A stretch of DNA of 64,000 nucleotides. It comes from Nocardia pneumoniae NBRC 100136 (GTDB lineage Bacteria; Actinomycetota; Actinomycetes; Mycobacteriales; Mycobacteriaceae). Of the stretch, positions 51,518 through 61,345 are shown in pieces (position 1 is the stretch's first letter; each line of letters opens with the position of its first letter). Under the pieces are notes generated by a model. That model was given only the letters and a program-made list of their open reading frames with translations, was not told where the DNA came from and searched no databases. The position numbers and the translations under genes were made by a program. The DNA lies in NCBI RefSeq assembly GCF_000308755.1, contig NZ_BAGF01000058.1, positions 204,247 to 268,246 of the forward strand, read 5' to 3'.

Positions 51518-52066
51518 ATGGCGCATACCTCACTCATGGTCCCCCTAGGCACCGCACTACCCGATTTCTCGCTTCCCGATCTCGACCAGCGGATCTACTC
51601 CCGCGACGACTTCGCGGGCGGACCCGGGCTGCTGGTGGTCTTCGCCTGCAACCACTGCCCCTACGTCAAACACATCGAGGCGGCGCTGGGCGAACTGGTC
51701 GACACCCTGCCGTCCATGCCGACCGTGGCGATCTGCAGCAACGACGCGACCGCCTACCCGGACGACGCGCCGCTGCGACTGCGCGACCAAGCGATCCGGG
51801 CGGGTTGGACCTTCCCCTACCTCGTCGACGAGGACCAGCAGGTCGGCCGGGCATTTCGCGCCGCATGCACCCCGGACTTCTTCCTCTACGACGCCAACCT
51901 CGAGCTTGCCTACCGCGGCGCCTTCGACGAGTCGACTCCCGGCAATGGAAAGCCGTTGACCGGCAATGACTTGCGGGCCGCCATCGAGGCCGTGCTGGAC
52001 GGCAAGCCCGTCCCCGAACCGCACCGGCCCAGCATGGGTTGCTCGATCAAATGGCGGGACGCCTGA
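51518..52066 (+). CDS. Thioredoxin-family peroxiredoxin-like protein
   Basis: 182 aa. AhpC/TSA-type thioredoxin fold: ALPDFSLPDLDQRIYSRDDF, then the active-site region VVFACNHCPYVKHIE and SNDATAYPDDAP. C-terminal MGCSIKWRDA is typical of this subgroup. The CNHC motif suggests a two-Cys redox centre. ATG 51518 follows GGAAGG. Confidence 0.88.
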   Translation: MAHTSLMVPLGTALPDFSLPDLDQRIYSRDDFAGGPGLLVVFACNHCPYVKHIEAALGELVDTLPSMPTVAICSNDATAYPDDAPLRLRDQAIRAGWTFPYLVDEDQQVGRAFRAACTPDFFLYDANLELAYRGAFDESTPGNGKPLTGNDLRAAIEAVLDGKPVPEPHRPSMGCSIKWRDA

Positions 52067-52194
52067 CGCCAATTCGGTTGCCCCACTGAGCAAAGCGATT
52101 CGTTCCCGGAACCGGTCCGGAAAACAGCCCTGCCGATTTCGGCCGCGATGAGGGAGACTGTCGAAGACACCGGGGACACGGAAGGGGTGGGACG

Positions 52195-53115
52195 GTGGCG
52201 ACGATCGTCCTCGTACACGGCATCGCGCAGGAACAGGAATCGGCCGACACGCTGGAGGCGCGCTGGCTGCCAGGTCTGGCGGGGGGCGTACGCAACCACG
52301 GCGCGCCGGATCTCGCGGATCGGTTGTGGCGCAACGGTTCTCCTGGCGATATCTCGACCCGGATGGCGTTCTACGGCAATCAATTCCTGGCCGAGGGCGC
52401 CCAGGGCACCGGAACCGAACTCGACGACGCGCAACTCGACCTGATGGAGGCGCTGGCCGCCGAATGGCTGGCGACGGCGACCGTGCACGCCGGGGACGCC
52501 CGCGACCGCGCGACCGCCCGCCGCCTCGGCACTCCCCCGCCGCCGGACGCGGTGGCGCAAGGAGCGCAGGCGACACTGCGACCGGCCCTCAACGCGCTGA
52601 TGCGATTGCGCTGGTTCGCGCCGTTCGGCTTCGGGCTGGCGCAGAAGTTCGTCGTGCGCGCCCTGTCCCAAGTCGCCCGCTATTTCACCGACGACGAGAT
52701 CCGGGCGTATGCCCAGCAGCAGGTGCTCGACCACGTCGGTCCCGACACCCGGCTGGTCATCGCGCATTCGCTCGGCAGCGTGGTCGCCTACGAAGCCCTG
52801 CACCGCACCGAGCACCCGGTGACCCTGCTGACCATGGGGTCGCCGCTCGGCCTGCGCACCGTCATCTACGACAGGTTGCACCCGCAGCCGTGCAGCGTGC
52901 CGAGATCGGTGACCGGCTGGCACAACGTGGTCGACGAGGACGACCTCGTTGCCGCCCACCTCGACCTGGCTCCGTTGTTTCCGCCGTACCCCGGGGCCGC
53001 CGTCACCCCGGTCACCGAGCAGCACTTCGACAACGGCGCGTCACCGCACGACTCCACCAACTATCTGACGAAAGCCGTCACCGGTGGCATCGTCGCGAAA
53101 GCGCTCGGCCATTAA
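52195..53115 (+). CDS. Alpha/beta hydrolase (lipase-like)
   Basis: 306 aa. IVLVHGIAQEQESADT at the N-terminus and the nucleophile serine in VIAHSLGSVVAYEAL near residue 185; a late Asp and His (VVDEDDLVAAH; FDNGASPHDS) are plausible triad members. GTG 52195 is preceded by a GGGG-rich site. The stop overlaps the convergent MFS gene by 4 nt. Relatives include effector-type hydrolases in some systems, but no partner is seen here. Confidence 0.8.
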   Translation: MATIVLVHGIAQEQESADTLEARWLPGLAGGVRNHGAPDLADRLWRNGSPGDISTRMAFYGNQFLAEGAQGTGTELDDAQLDLMEALAAEWLATATVHAGDARDRATARRLGTPPPPDAVAQGAQATLRPALNALMRLRWFAPFGFGLAQKFVVRALSQVARYFTDDEIRAYAQQQVLDHVGPDTRLVIAHSLGSVVAYEALHRTEHPVTLLTMGSPLGLRTVIYDRLHPQPCSVPRSVTGWHNVVDEDDLVAAHLDLAPLFPPYPGAAVTPVTEQHFDNGASPHDSTNYLTKAVTGGIVAKALGH

Positions 53116-54302
53116 CCGTTCTCGAATTCCGCCTGCCGGTCCGGTTCCCGGCGCGAACTCGCTCGGCGGTCGCGCCACAGGAGACAACCCGCCACGGCGA
53201 TCCCGCATCCGGTGAGCACCGCGCCCACCGGATAGAGCCACCGCACGCCCGCGCCGTCGCCGATCACCCACCCGCCGATCCGGCCCGCGCCCGCGGCGGC
53301 GAGCTGGAATCCGGACGCGTTCACGGCGACGGCCAAGGTCGGCGCGGCCGTGGCCGCGGTCACTACCCGTGCCTGCATGCCGGGGATGACGGCGAATGCC
53401 AGGACACCCAGCAAGAAAGTGAGTGCCGCCGTAGCGATTCGGACTCCGCCCGCCAACCAGAACAGCAGCAGCACCCCGGCGAGCGCGGCCAGCAGTCCGG
53501 TCACCGAGGGCAGCAGAGCCCGGTCGGCGAGCTTGCCGCCGAGCTGGTTGCCGAGAACCGCACCGACGCCGTAGACCAGCAGCAGTATCGGCACCGCGCC
53601 CGCCGGGAAGCCGCCGACCTCGGTCAGCAACGGCGTGATGTAGGTGAAGACCATGACGACACCGACATTCCCGACAGCGGTGAGCGCGATCGCCCACAGC
53701 ACATCACCGTCGGCGAAAACGCGCAGTTCATGCTGGATCGAGCCCGCCGCCGAGCCCGGCTGATCCGGCATGAAGCGCAACACCAGCGGTACCGCGGCTG
53801 CCGCACAGCAGGCGACGGCAGCGAAAGTGGCTCGCCAGCCCAGACTTTGACCGATTGCCGCGCCGAGCGGAGTGCCCAGCACGATGCCCAGATTCATGCC
53901 GAGAGCAACGCGCGCCACGGCCGTGGCCTCGGTACCCGGCTGGGCGGTCGACACGGCGGTGGCGACCGCGACCGCGAAGAAGGTGGCGACGACCGAACCC
54001 GCCGCACCGCGCATGGCCAGCAGCACAGCGTAATTCGGCGCGAAGGCCGAGCCGAGATTGGCCAGTATCGCGATCGACACCAATCCGACGACCAACGGCT
54101 TGCGCGCCACCCTCGCGGTCAGCACCGTCACCACCGGACCGCCGATGATCATGCCGATCGCATACGCCGTCACCAGCGCTCCCGCGGACGCCACCGAAAC
54201 CCCCAGGCCGCCCGCCACCTCGGGCAGGATGCCCGCGATCACGAACTCGCCGGTCGTCAGGCTGAACACCACCAGCATCAGAGAAAACACCGCGGGCCGC
54301 AT
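53112..54302 (-). CDS. DHA1 family MFS exporter
   Basis: About 396 aa with 12 helices: FVIAGILPEVAGGLGVSVAS and AGALVTAYAIGMIIGGPVVT at the start, RVARKPLVVG in loop 2-3. Close to Cmr/AraJ-type exporters. ATG 54302 has GGAAGG six bases upstream. Divergent from a MarR gene across a clear operator, so it is likely repressed by that MarR. Confidence 0.9.
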   Translation of the reverse strand: MRPAVFSLMLVVFSLTTGEFVIAGILPEVAGGLGVSVASAGALVTAYAIGMIIGGPVVTVLTARVARKPLVVGLVSIAILANLGSAFAPNYAVLLAMRGAAGSVVATFFAVAVATAVSTAQPGTEATAVARVALGMNLGIVLGTPLGAAIGQSLGWRATFAAVACCAAAAVPLVLRFMPDQPGSAAGSIQHELRVFADGDVLWAIALTAVGNVGVVMVFTYITPLLTEVGGFPAGAVPILLLVYGVGAVLGNQLGGKLADRALLPSVTGLLAALAGVLLLFWLAGGVRIATAALTFLLGVLAFAVIPGMQARVVTAATAAPTLAVAVNASGFQLAAAGAGRIGGWVIGDGAGVRWLYPVGAVLTGCGIAVAGCLLWRDRRASSRREPDRQAEFENG

Positions 54303-54315
54303 CACACGCCTTCCA

Positions 54316-54352
54316 GATAGTTATAACTAGAATGATACGAACTAGAACTATC
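54316..54352. promoter_or_regulatory. MarR operator between exporter and regulator
   Basis: Inverted arms GATAGTT (54316-54322) and AACTATC (54346-54352), with AACTAG and CTAG inside. It overlaps the likely promoters of both divergent genes. Confidence 0.7.
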
Positions 54353-54385
54353 ACAGTTCGAATCGAAAGCGCTAGACTCGGAGCA

Positions 54386-54826
54386 ATGACGCGGCAGCCC
54401 GATCCCGTGGTGGACACCGAACTCGACCGCGACGTGTGCAAGCTGGTGCATCAGTTCACCCATCGGCTCGACGTGCACGTCCGCCGCGTCGCCGAACAGC
54501 TCGAGCTCACCCCCTCGCAGGTGATCGCGCTACGCGAACTGTCCGAACCGATCACCGCCAGGGAGCTGGCGGCGCGGATGTCCTGCGAGCCGTCCAACGC
54601 GACGTTCGTCCTGGACCGGCTGGAGCAGCATGGCCTGATCCGCCGCGAGCCGCACCCCAGCGATCGCCGCGCCAAGCAGATCGTGCTGACCCCTGCCGGT
54701 CAGCGCCGACGCGATGACGCGCTGGAATTGCTCGGCGCGAGCTCCCCCTTGACCTCGCTCACCGAAACGCAACAGCGGGCGTTACGCGATCTGCTGCTCA
54801 CCATGGCCGCCGCCGCAGAGCGCTGA
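54386..54826 (+). CDS. MarR family transcriptional regulator
   Basis: 146 aa winged-helix repressor: LTPSQVIALRELSEPITARE, the recognition helix SCEPSNATFVLDRLEQHGLI, and wing RREPHPSDRRAKQIVLT. ATG 54386 lies seven bases after TAGACT (leaderless). Probably controls the divergent exporter. Confidence 0.9.
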   Translation: MTRQPDPVVDTELDRDVCKLVHQFTHRLDVHVRRVAEQLELTPSQVIALRELSEPITARELAARMSCEPSNATFVLDRLEQHGLIRREPHPSDRRAKQIVLTPAGQRRRDDALELLGASSPLTSLTETQQRALRDLLLTMAAAAER

Positions 54827-54989
54827 CCGGAAGCCGAGTCGCATCGGTCCGATCGCGGCCCGATCCAGCCCCGCCTTCCCGCCGAGTTCGACCGGCGACC
54901 GACCTGCCCCAGCGCCGACCGGATCCACTTCGGCGCCGGGCAGGTGGAGTTCGGGAAAGACCGCTCCCTCGCAACGCACGGCGGGGCGG

Positions 54990-55604
54990 CTACTGGTCAT
55001 CCTGCGACAGATGGGTTTTCGCGTCCTCGTAGGTTCCGGCGGGCGCGGCGTCGTCGCGGGTGTAAACCAGGTGCAGCACGCCGGTGGCGAAGGTCTGCGA
55101 TGACAGCAGGCGCAGCGGGATCGTGGGCCCACCGTCCTCGAACAGACGCTCGCCTTTGCCGACGGCGATCGGGTGGACGAGCAGGTGCAGTTCGTCCAGC
55201 AGGCCCGCGTCCAGGAGCTGACGAACCACCGAGACCGAGCCGCTCATGCCGATATCGCCGCCCGGCTCGCTCTTCAACGCGGTGACCGCCTCGACCAGAT
55301 CACCCTTCAGCACTTCGGAGTTGCGCCAGCTGAAGTCGAGATCCTGGTGTGACACCACGATTTTGCGCGCGTCGCCCAGCTTCTTCGCGAACGGCGCGTC
55401 CGGGCCGCCCGCGGCTTCCCGCTCCGGCCATGCGCCCGCGAAGCCGTCGTAGGTCTTGCGCCCGAGCAACAGCGTGTCGGCGGCACCGAGCTGGGCGTCG
55501 ACGGCCGCGCCCATGTCGTCGTCGAAATACGGGAAGTGCCAGTCCTGCGGGTCCTCGATGACGCCGTCGAGCGCGATGAACAGTCCTGCGGTGATCTTCC
55601 TCAT
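54990..55604 (-). CDS. Dihydrofolate reductase family protein (RibD C-terminal type)
   Basis: 204 aa. RibD_C fold: ITAGLFIALDGVIEDPQDWH, DTLLLGRKTYDGFAGAWPER, KIVVSHQDLDFSW, GGDIGMSGSVSVVRQLLDAG, and HPIAVGKGERLFEDG. Such proteins are NADPH-binding reductases of uncertain substrate. Convergent with the MarR gene. Confidence 0.9.
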   Translation of the reverse strand: MRKITAGLFIALDGVIEDPQDWHFPYFDDDMGAAVDAQLGAADTLLLGRKTYDGFAGAWPEREAAGGPDAPFAKKLGDARKIVVSHQDLDFSWRNSEVLKGDLVEAVTALKSEPGGDIGMSGSVSVVRQLLDAGLLDELHLLVHPIAVGKGERLFEDGGPTIPLRLLSSQTFATGVLHLVYTRDDAAPAGTYEDAKTHLSQDDQ

Positions 55605-55725
55605 CGTGTTACTCCTGGATCAGTGTGTGCGTGTGTCGCTTGATCCGACGGAGCGAAGCGCGAGAACTCATCGGTCGCCGAGACCTGCTCGGTTCCGGCC
55701 GGTTTCGCGCACCCGGCCGCGACCG

Positions 55726-56694
55726 CTACCCGGGTCGGTCCGCGCCGGAGCCGTGGAAGGCCGCCCGGTAGCTGTGCGGACTGGTGCCGACCACCCGCTT
55801 GAAGCGATCGCGAAACGCGGTCGGCGAACCGAATCCGACCTGGCCCGCGATCCGGTCCACCGGGTGGCTGGTGGCTTCCAGCAGGTGCTGGGCCTGCCGG
55901 ATGCGCGCACGCAGCAGCCACTGCAACGGCGTCGTTCCGGTGTGCTCGCGGAAGCGGCGGTTCAGCGTGCGGGTGCTCATCCCGGCGTGTGCGGCGATGT
56001 CGTCGAGGGACAGGTCCTTCGCGGCGTTGTCCTGTATCCACCGCAGCACCGGTTCCAGTGCCGAGCCGCGCGGGGTCGGCGGCTGGTCGTGCACGATGAA
56101 TTGCGCCTGTCCGCCTTCCCGTTCCAGCGGGACGACCGCCGTCCTGGCCGCGTCGGCCGCGACGGCAGAGCCGTAGTCGCGGCGAATCATATGCAGGCAC
56201 ATGTCGATTCCCGCCGCCGCGCCCGCCGAGGTGAGCAACGATCCGTTGTCCACGTACAGCACGTCCGGGTCCACCTCGATGTCCGGATAGCGGGCGGCGA
56301 GTTCCCCGGCGGCGAGCCAGTGCGTGGTCGCTCGGCGACCGTCCAGCAATCCGGTCGCGGCGAGGATGAAGGCGCCGGAGCAGATGGAGGCGATGCGGGT
56401 ACCGGCGGCGGCGGCGCGGCGCAACGCGTCGATCACCTCGTCCGGCACCGGCAGTCCAGGGTCCGCACAGCCCGGCAGGATGATCGTGTCCGCCTCGAGC
56501 AGCGCGTCGAGCCCCCACGGCGCTCGCAGCGTGAACACCCCGGCATCGACGGTCGATCGGTGCGCGCAGACCCGCACGCGATAGGCGGGCCGCCCATCGG
56601 GCAGCCGGGTGCGACCGAACACCTCGACGGGCGTGGCCAGGTCGAACGCGATGACCTGATCCAAGGCGAGTACGGCCACGGTATGCATGGCCAT
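55726..56694 (-). CDS. GlxA-family AraC regulator (DJ-1/PfpI plus HTH)
   Basis: 322 aa. The N-terminal DJ-1/PfpI-like domain carries the nucleophile-elbow cysteine in ASICSGAFILAATGLLDGR. The C-terminal AraC domain has LDDIAAHAGMSTRTLNRRFR and a second helix region VGFGSPTAFRDRFKRVVG. ATG 56694. Target genes unknown; it lies upstream of the DHFR-like gene on the same strand. Confidence 0.9.
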   Translation of the reverse strand: MAMHTVAVLALDQVIAFDLATPVEVFGRTRLPDGRPAYRVRVCAHRSTVDAGVFTLRAPWGLDALLEADTIILPGCADPGLPVPDEVIDALRRAAAAGTRIASICSGAFILAATGLLDGRRATTHWLAAGELAARYPDIEVDPDVLYVDNGSLLTSAGAAAGIDMCLHMIRRDYGSAVAADAARTAVVPLEREGGQAQFIVHDQPPTPRGSALEPVLRWIQDNAAKDLSLDDIAAHAGMSTRTLNRRFREHTGTTPLQWLLRARIRQAQHLLEATSHPVDRIAGQVGFGSPTAFRDRFKRVVGTSPHSYRAAFHGSGADRPG

Positions 56695-56842
56695 AGCGTA
56701 GTTATTCGGTCGAATCCAGCCAATGCGTCCTATCTGGCAGGAAATACTTCTTCCCAGCTCACGCGAGTTGGCGAGAATCGACCGATATATGGCAGTTCCG
56801 CCAGTTCCTCCCGATACGCCGCTCTGGCTAGTCTCGACCGCC

Positions 56843-57298
56843 GTGACGAAGTTCCTGCTCTCGGTCCACGTGCTCGCCGCGATCATCGCCGTAGGCCCGG
56901 TGACGGTCGCGGCCAGCATGTTTCCCGCCACCACCCGCCGTGCGCTCGCCGCGACCGCGGCCGACCACAGCCCGGCCGTCCTCGGCACCCTGCATCGCAT
57001 CTGCCGGGTCTATGCCATGATCGGCATCGTCGTCCCGGTGTTCGGTCTGCTCACCGCGCTCAGCCTCGGCGTGCTCGGCGATGCGTGGCTGGTGGTGTCG
57101 ATCGCGTTGACCGCGGCCGCGGCGGGCGTGCTCGCCCTGCTCGTGCTGCCCGGCCAGCAGAAGATCCTCGCCGACCGCACCGGCGCCACCCCGGCGCTGA
57201 TCCGCCGCCTCGCCATGGACGCCGGGGTGTTCAACCTGCTGTGGGCGGTGGTCACCGTCCTGATGATCGTCCGTCCCGGCTCGACGACCGGTGCGTGA
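56843..57298 (+). CDS. DUF2269-like integral membrane protein
   Basis: About 151 aa with four hydrophobic helices: TKFLLSVHVLAAIIAVGPVT, IGIVVPVFGLLTALSLG, WLVVSIALTAAAAGVLALLV and FNLLWAVVTVLMIV. GTG 56843 is preferred because TAGTCT lies eight bases upstream and homologues begin with the first helix; ATG 56789 is possible. The stop is 3 nt from the convergent stress-protein gene. Function unknown. Confidence 0.7.
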   Translation: MTKFLLSVHVLAAIIAVGPVTVAASMFPATTRRALAATAADHSPAVLGTLHRICRVYAMIGIVVPVFGLLTALSLGVLGDAWLVVSIALTAAAAGVLALLVLPGQQKILADRTGATPALIRRLAMDAGVFNLLWAVVTVLMIVRPGSTTGA

Positions 57299-57301
57299 GG
57301 C

Positions 57302-58207
57302 TCAGTCGGGCAGGTGCCGGACCGTGATCGTGCGGTCGCGAACGATCATGATCGGACACCGCACCGACAGCAGCAGCGCCTGACTCGTCGAACCGAACAG
57401 CATGCTGGCGAATCCACCACGCCCCCGGCTGCCGACCACGAGCAGCTGCGCCCGCTCGGAGTGTTCCAGCAGACAGTGTTCCGGGCGGTCGGTGACTATC
57501 TCCCGCTGGATCTCGACATCGGGAAAACACTCCTGCCATCCGGCCAGGCTTTCCGCGAGCACGAGCTGCTTGTCCGGATCGGCTGTGCGCTCGGCACCCG
57601 GCACGGGCAGTTCGACACCGGTCCACACGTGCAGTGCGAGCAGCGGCACGCCCCGCGCCGATGCCTCCTGCAGCGCCGCCTCGATGGCGGGTTCGCTGAT
57701 TTCGGTGCCGTCGACGCCGACGACGATCGGCTGCTTCCTGGCTTCCCGCGTGAGCGGCGCGCCCTCCCGGACCACCACCAGCGGGCAGTGCGACCGCCGG
57801 GCCAGCGCCGCGCTGACCGAGCCGAGCAAGGCGCGCCGCATGGTGCCGCGCTCGCGGGTGCCCACCACCATCATCCGGGCCTCCCCGGTGCGGTCCAGCA
57901 GTGCCGGACCGACCGGTTCGTGCACCAATTCGGTGGTCACCTCGATGTCGCGCAGGCCGGTAAGCGCGATCAACGCCTCCTGGGTGGCGGTGTCCAGGAC
58001 CCAGCGACCGTGGCCTTCCATGCGCGCGTAGTCGGTGCTCGTCAGCGGTTCGGTGATGCCGGGCCCGTAGTCGGCGACCGGATCGAGAACGTGGACCAGA
58101 CGCAGCGGCGCTCGATGCTGCGCGGCGGCCTGCGCCGCCCACGCGATCGCCGCCGCCGATCCCGCGGACCCGTCCACACCGACCACGATCGGTCTGTTGG
58201 TTCGCAT
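57302..58207 (-). CDS. Tandem-domain universal stress protein
   Basis: 301 aa with two USP domains. The first starts RPIVVGVDGSAGSAAAIAWA and ends VVGTRERGTMRRALLGSVSA; the second starts QPIVVGVDGTEISEPAIEAA and ends VVGSRGRGGFASMLFGSTSQ. Both keep the GxxGxxxxxxxGSxS ATP motif in near-standard form. Two-domain USPs are common in mycobacteria and often hypoxia-linked. Confidence 0.92.
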   Translation of the reverse strand: MRTNRPIVVGVDGSAGSAAAIAWAAQAAAQHRAPLRLVHVLDPVADYGPGITEPLTSTDYARMEGHGRWVLDTATQEALIALTGLRDIEVTTELVHEPVGPALLDRTGEARMMVVGTRERGTMRRALLGSVSAALARRSHCPLVVVREGAPLTREARKQPIVVGVDGTEISEPAIEAALQEASARGVPLLALHVWTGVELPVPGAERTADPDKQLVLAESLAGWQECFPDVEIQREIVTDRPEHCLLEHSERAQLLVVGSRGRGGFASMLFGSTSQALLLSVRCPIMIVRDRTITVRHLPD

Positions 58208-58302
58208 GCTCACTTCCTTCCAGCACGAAAGGTCGAGGTCAGCACCGCGCAATCGACATTACCGGGGCATAGGGCATGGACCGGCCAGCCCTAGGGTTTC
58301 GG

Positions 58303-58698
58303 TCATCCGCCGAAAACGGCGCAGGCGTAACCCAGATGGACCCCGTTGCCCACCGTGACCTCGATGCTCGCCACGAACGACGCGTCCGGCTCTTGCACCG
58401 CGCTGACGGTGTGCGGCCCGGGAGTGGCGGGCACCCAGGTGATCAAAGCGACGCCGCCGGAGGGCTGGACCACGCCGAAGGGAACACCGTTGTCGTAGAA
58501 GACGACCGGTGCGACGAGATCGGTCACGGTGGCCCTCGCGGTGTACGTGCAACCGGTTCCGTAGTTCGTCGCCATCCCGAAGTTGATGCCGGGATACATT
58601 CCGACCTGCGTCACCGTGGCTCCCGCCGTCGGCAGTGCGCTCAACGTGACCGCCGCCGCGGCGGCGAACACCGCCGCCGCGCCAACTCGAATCCGCAT
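58303..58698 (-). CDS. Small secreted Ig-like domain protein
   Basis: 131 aa with a signal peptide (VGAAAVFAAAAAVTLSALPT, cleavage near AGA). The mature ~100 residues are beta-rich and Ig-like (VVFYDNGVPFGVV, WVPATPGPHTVSAVQ). Two cysteines (GTGCTYT, YACAVFGG) should form a disulfide. No family name recognised; probably exported. Confidence 0.75.
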   Translation of the reverse strand: MRIRVGAAAVFAAAAAVTLSALPTAGATVTQVGMYPGINFGMATNYGTGCTYTARATVTDLVAPVVFYDNGVPFGVVQPSGGVALITWVPATPGPHTVSAVQEPDASFVASIEVTVGNGVHLGYACAVFGG

Positions 58699-58890
58699 CT
58701 CGGTGGTCCCATCCTTCGCTCGTCGTCCCGGCGCCGGGCACACGCACCGGCGAGGTACCTAGATCCTCACTCCCGCCCGGCCTCGAGAGGGTGCGAACCG
58801 CCGAACAGCGACCAGAACGTCGCCCTCCGCTGATACGTCGTGCTGCTGCTCGGCCACGAATGGCAGCGGAGTATCCCGCGCAACCGTGCG

Positions 58891-59799
58891 TCAATCCTTC
58901 GCTTCGGTGCGCGTCGCGCCCGCGGACGCCGCGACCACACACGCCACTCCCGTCCACTGTCCGAGGTTCATGACCTGGCCGAGAACCACCAAGCCCGCAA
59001 CCGCCGCGACCGCGGGTTCCAAGCTCATCAACACTCCGAACACGCGGGGTGAGATCCGCCGCAACGCTTCCAACTCCACGGAGTACGGCAGCACCGATGA
59101 CAGCATCGCCACCGCGAACCCGGCAGCGAGCACCGCAGGTTGCAGCAGCGCGGTCCCCGCGTCGGCAATGCCGACCGGCAGCATCACCACACCACCGAAG
59201 GCCATGGCCAGCGCCAGTCCACCGCCGCCATCGGTCTTCTCGCCCAGCGCGGCGCTGAGCAGGATGTATCCCGCCCAGCACGCCGCCGCTGCGAGCGCGA
59301 ACAGCACGCCGACCCAATCCACGTCGCCGTCCGCCCTGGTCAGCAGCAGCACACCCGCACCGGCCAGCACCGCCCACACCGGGTCGATCCAGCGCCGCGA
59401 CCCCGCCAGCGCGACCGTCAGCGGTCCGAGGAATTCGATCGTCACCGCCATCCCGAGCGGAATCCGATCAATCGCCGCGTAGAACGAGAGGTTCATCGAC
59501 GCCAGCACCGCGCCGTACCCGAGCACCACCGGCAGCGCGCCGCGCTCGACCCGCAGCGACGAGCGCCAGAACACCAGCAGGACGACTCCGGCGAACACGA
59601 GCCGCAACGTGACCGCGCCCGCCGCGCCGGTCGCCGAGAACAGTTGCTTCGCCAGCGCCGCCCCCACCTGCACACTGACGATCCCGGCCAGCACCAGCGC
59701 CGTGGGTGGCACGCCACCGAGTCCTCGCGCGGTGATCGAACGCCACACCGATACCGGTGTGGTCCCGCGCCGCGCCCGCTCGAAGTCGATCGCTACCAC
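58891..59799 (-). CDS. EamA/RhtA-like transporter
   Basis: About 302 aa with ten hydrophobic helices in two EamA repeats: LVLAGIVSVQVGAALAKQLF in the first, VLFALAAAACWAGYILLSAA in the second, and FGVLMSLEPAVAAVAGLVVL near the end. Similar to the threonine/homoserine exporter RhtA. GTG 59799 is chosen because GGAGG lies five bases upstream; ATG 59841 is possible. Confidence 0.85.
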   Translation of the reverse strand: MVAIDFERARRGTTPVSVWRSITARGLGGVPPTALVLAGIVSVQVGAALAKQLFSATGAAGAVTLRLVFAGVVLLVFWRSSLRVERGALPVVLGYGAVLASMNLSFYAAIDRIPLGMAVTIEFLGPLTVALAGSRRWIDPVWAVLAGAGVLLLTRADGDVDWVGVLFALAAAACWAGYILLSAALGEKTDGGGGLALAMAFGGVVMLPVGIADAGTALLQPAVLAAGFAVAMLSSVLPYSVELEALRRISPRVFGVLMSLEPAVAAVAGLVVLGQVMNLGQWTGVACVVAASAGATRTEAKD

Positions 59800-60353
59800 G
59801 CCCACCTCCGTCGTGCTCGAAAGACTGCCCAGCACAGCCAATCACGCGGGTACGACAAGACCAACCGGGCTGGGCCCACGCCGGGAAACCTCGTTCGCCG
59901 AAGCCCGCACTCCTTGCCTCGACTTCCTCCGGCCAGCCAGAACGACCTCGTCCGCGGCGACAATCACCTGGACGCCGTGTCGTCATCGGAGATCGGCAAG
60001 AGCCACATTCGGGCGCAGCTGCGTGCCGCCCTGCGAACGAGATCGAGGGTCGGCGCTCGCTGACCGGCATCGGAAGCACCGGCAGCAGCGCGGGATTCGG
60101 TCTCTCGCGCGGCAGCGCACACCGGGTAGGCGCTCGCGCTGTGCGCACTGTCGGCACGCGGCGGGCTGCTCGCGCACAACCTCGCGCGACTGTTCCGATT
60201 CCGCCTCCAGCATGCGCTGCTCGCCGTGATGGGTCACGGTGGCGGAGGCGTCGCTAGCGCGGCAACGTTTGCCGTCGGCTCGGACGCCGACGAGGGCGAC
60301 GCGCCGTCCCACACCGCGTCAACTGGTCACCGCGCGGTGAACAAGCCTTCGGC
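59800..60353. other. Gap of ~550 nt
   Basis: No gene is supported. Frames on both strands are Arg/Ser-rich and lack ribosome sites; a minus-strand frame near 60000-60300 is Cys/Arg-rich but unconvincing. Confidence 0.45.
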
Positions 60354-61244
60354 TCAGCCCTTTTGCCGGTGAGCACCGGGTTGCCCGGCGGAATGTCGTG
60401 CGTCCCGGTCCTCGTCGGACGCTTTGTCCGCGATCAGGCTGCCCAGCAAGGCAAGTGAGCGTTCGGAGGGTGAACCGGGTTCCGCGTGGTAGGCGATGAG
60501 AATCTGCCCCGGCGCGCCGTTCACGCTGAGTGTTTCGTAGGAGAGAGTCAGCTCGCCGACCATCGGGTTGCGGAACCGTTTCACCCCCGCGGTCTTCACT
60601 CGCACGTCGTGGCGCGCCCATAACTGCCGGAAATCCTCGCTCTTGAGCGACAATTCGCCGACCAGTTCGGTCAGGCGCGGATCGTCGAGGTCGGCGCCCG
60701 CGGTCGCCCGCAGGCTCGCGACGGTGTCGGCCGCGATGGTCGGCCAATCGGAGTAGAGCTCGCGCGCCTCGGGATCGAGGAAGATCATGCGCACCTGGTT
60801 GACCCCGGGAACCGAGCAGGAGTTGACGGCCTCGGCCAGCGGGTTCGCCGCCAGCACGTCCAGGTACTTGCCGAGCACCAGCGCGGGCGTGTGCGGCCAC
60901 GCGTTCATCAGCCGCAGCAACCCGGGCGCTACCCGTTCGGGGCGGCGCGGCGCTCTCGGTCGCTTCACCACGGGTCGCGCCAGCTCGCGCAGATGCGCCG
61001 TGCCCTCGTCGTCCAGCGCGAACACCCGCGCCAGCGCCGCGATGACCTGCTCGGACGGGTGCCTGTCGCGTCCCTGCTCCAGCCGCACGTAGTAGTCGGC
61101 GCTCACCCCAGCGAGCAGTGCGATCTCCTCGCGACGCAACCCGGCGACGCGGCGTTGACCGCCGCCGGACAACCCGAAGTCCTCCGGTCGCGCCAGCTCA
61201 CGACGCGCCCGCAGGAACGCGCCCAGTCGATTGTCGGAGTCCAT
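60354..61244 (-). CDS. XRE family regulator with MmyB-like ligand domain
   Basis: 296 aa. The helix-turn-helix runs LRREEIALLAGVSADYYVRL, EQGRDRHPSEQVIAALARVF. The C-terminal MmyB-like domain has PALVLGKYLDVLAANPLAEA and later DWPTIAADTVASLRA. Such regulators commonly control a divergent short-chain dehydrogenase, exactly as here (101 nt to the SDR start). The end contains a poly-charged tail. Confidence 0.92.
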   Translation of the reverse strand: MDSDNRLGAFLRARRELARPEDFGLSGGGQRRVAGLRREEIALLAGVSADYYVRLEQGRDRHPSEQVIAALARVFALDDEGTAHLRELARPVVKRPRAPRRPERVAPGLLRLMNAWPHTPALVLGKYLDVLAANPLAEAVNSCSVPGVNQVRMIFLDPEARELYSDWPTIAADTVASLRATAGADLDDPRLTELVGELSLKSEDFRQLWARHDVRVKTAGVKRFRNPMVGELTLSYETLSVNGAPGQILIAYHAEPGSPSERSLALLGSLIADKASDEDRDARHSAGQPGAHRQKG

Positions 61245-61345
61245 GACCCGAGCGTAGGCGAGCGGCACCCCGGCTGGGTGGCCCCGCGACTACCAGGAAG
61301 TCCGCGACCTGGCAGGGGGCCGCCGCGAGGCCGAACGTAGTGGAC

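Noticed and set aside
52326..54320. 664-codon plus-strand open frame across the hydrolase and MFS exporter
   Set aside because: Arg/Gln/His-rich shadow of two recognisable genes; no domain, no ribosome site.
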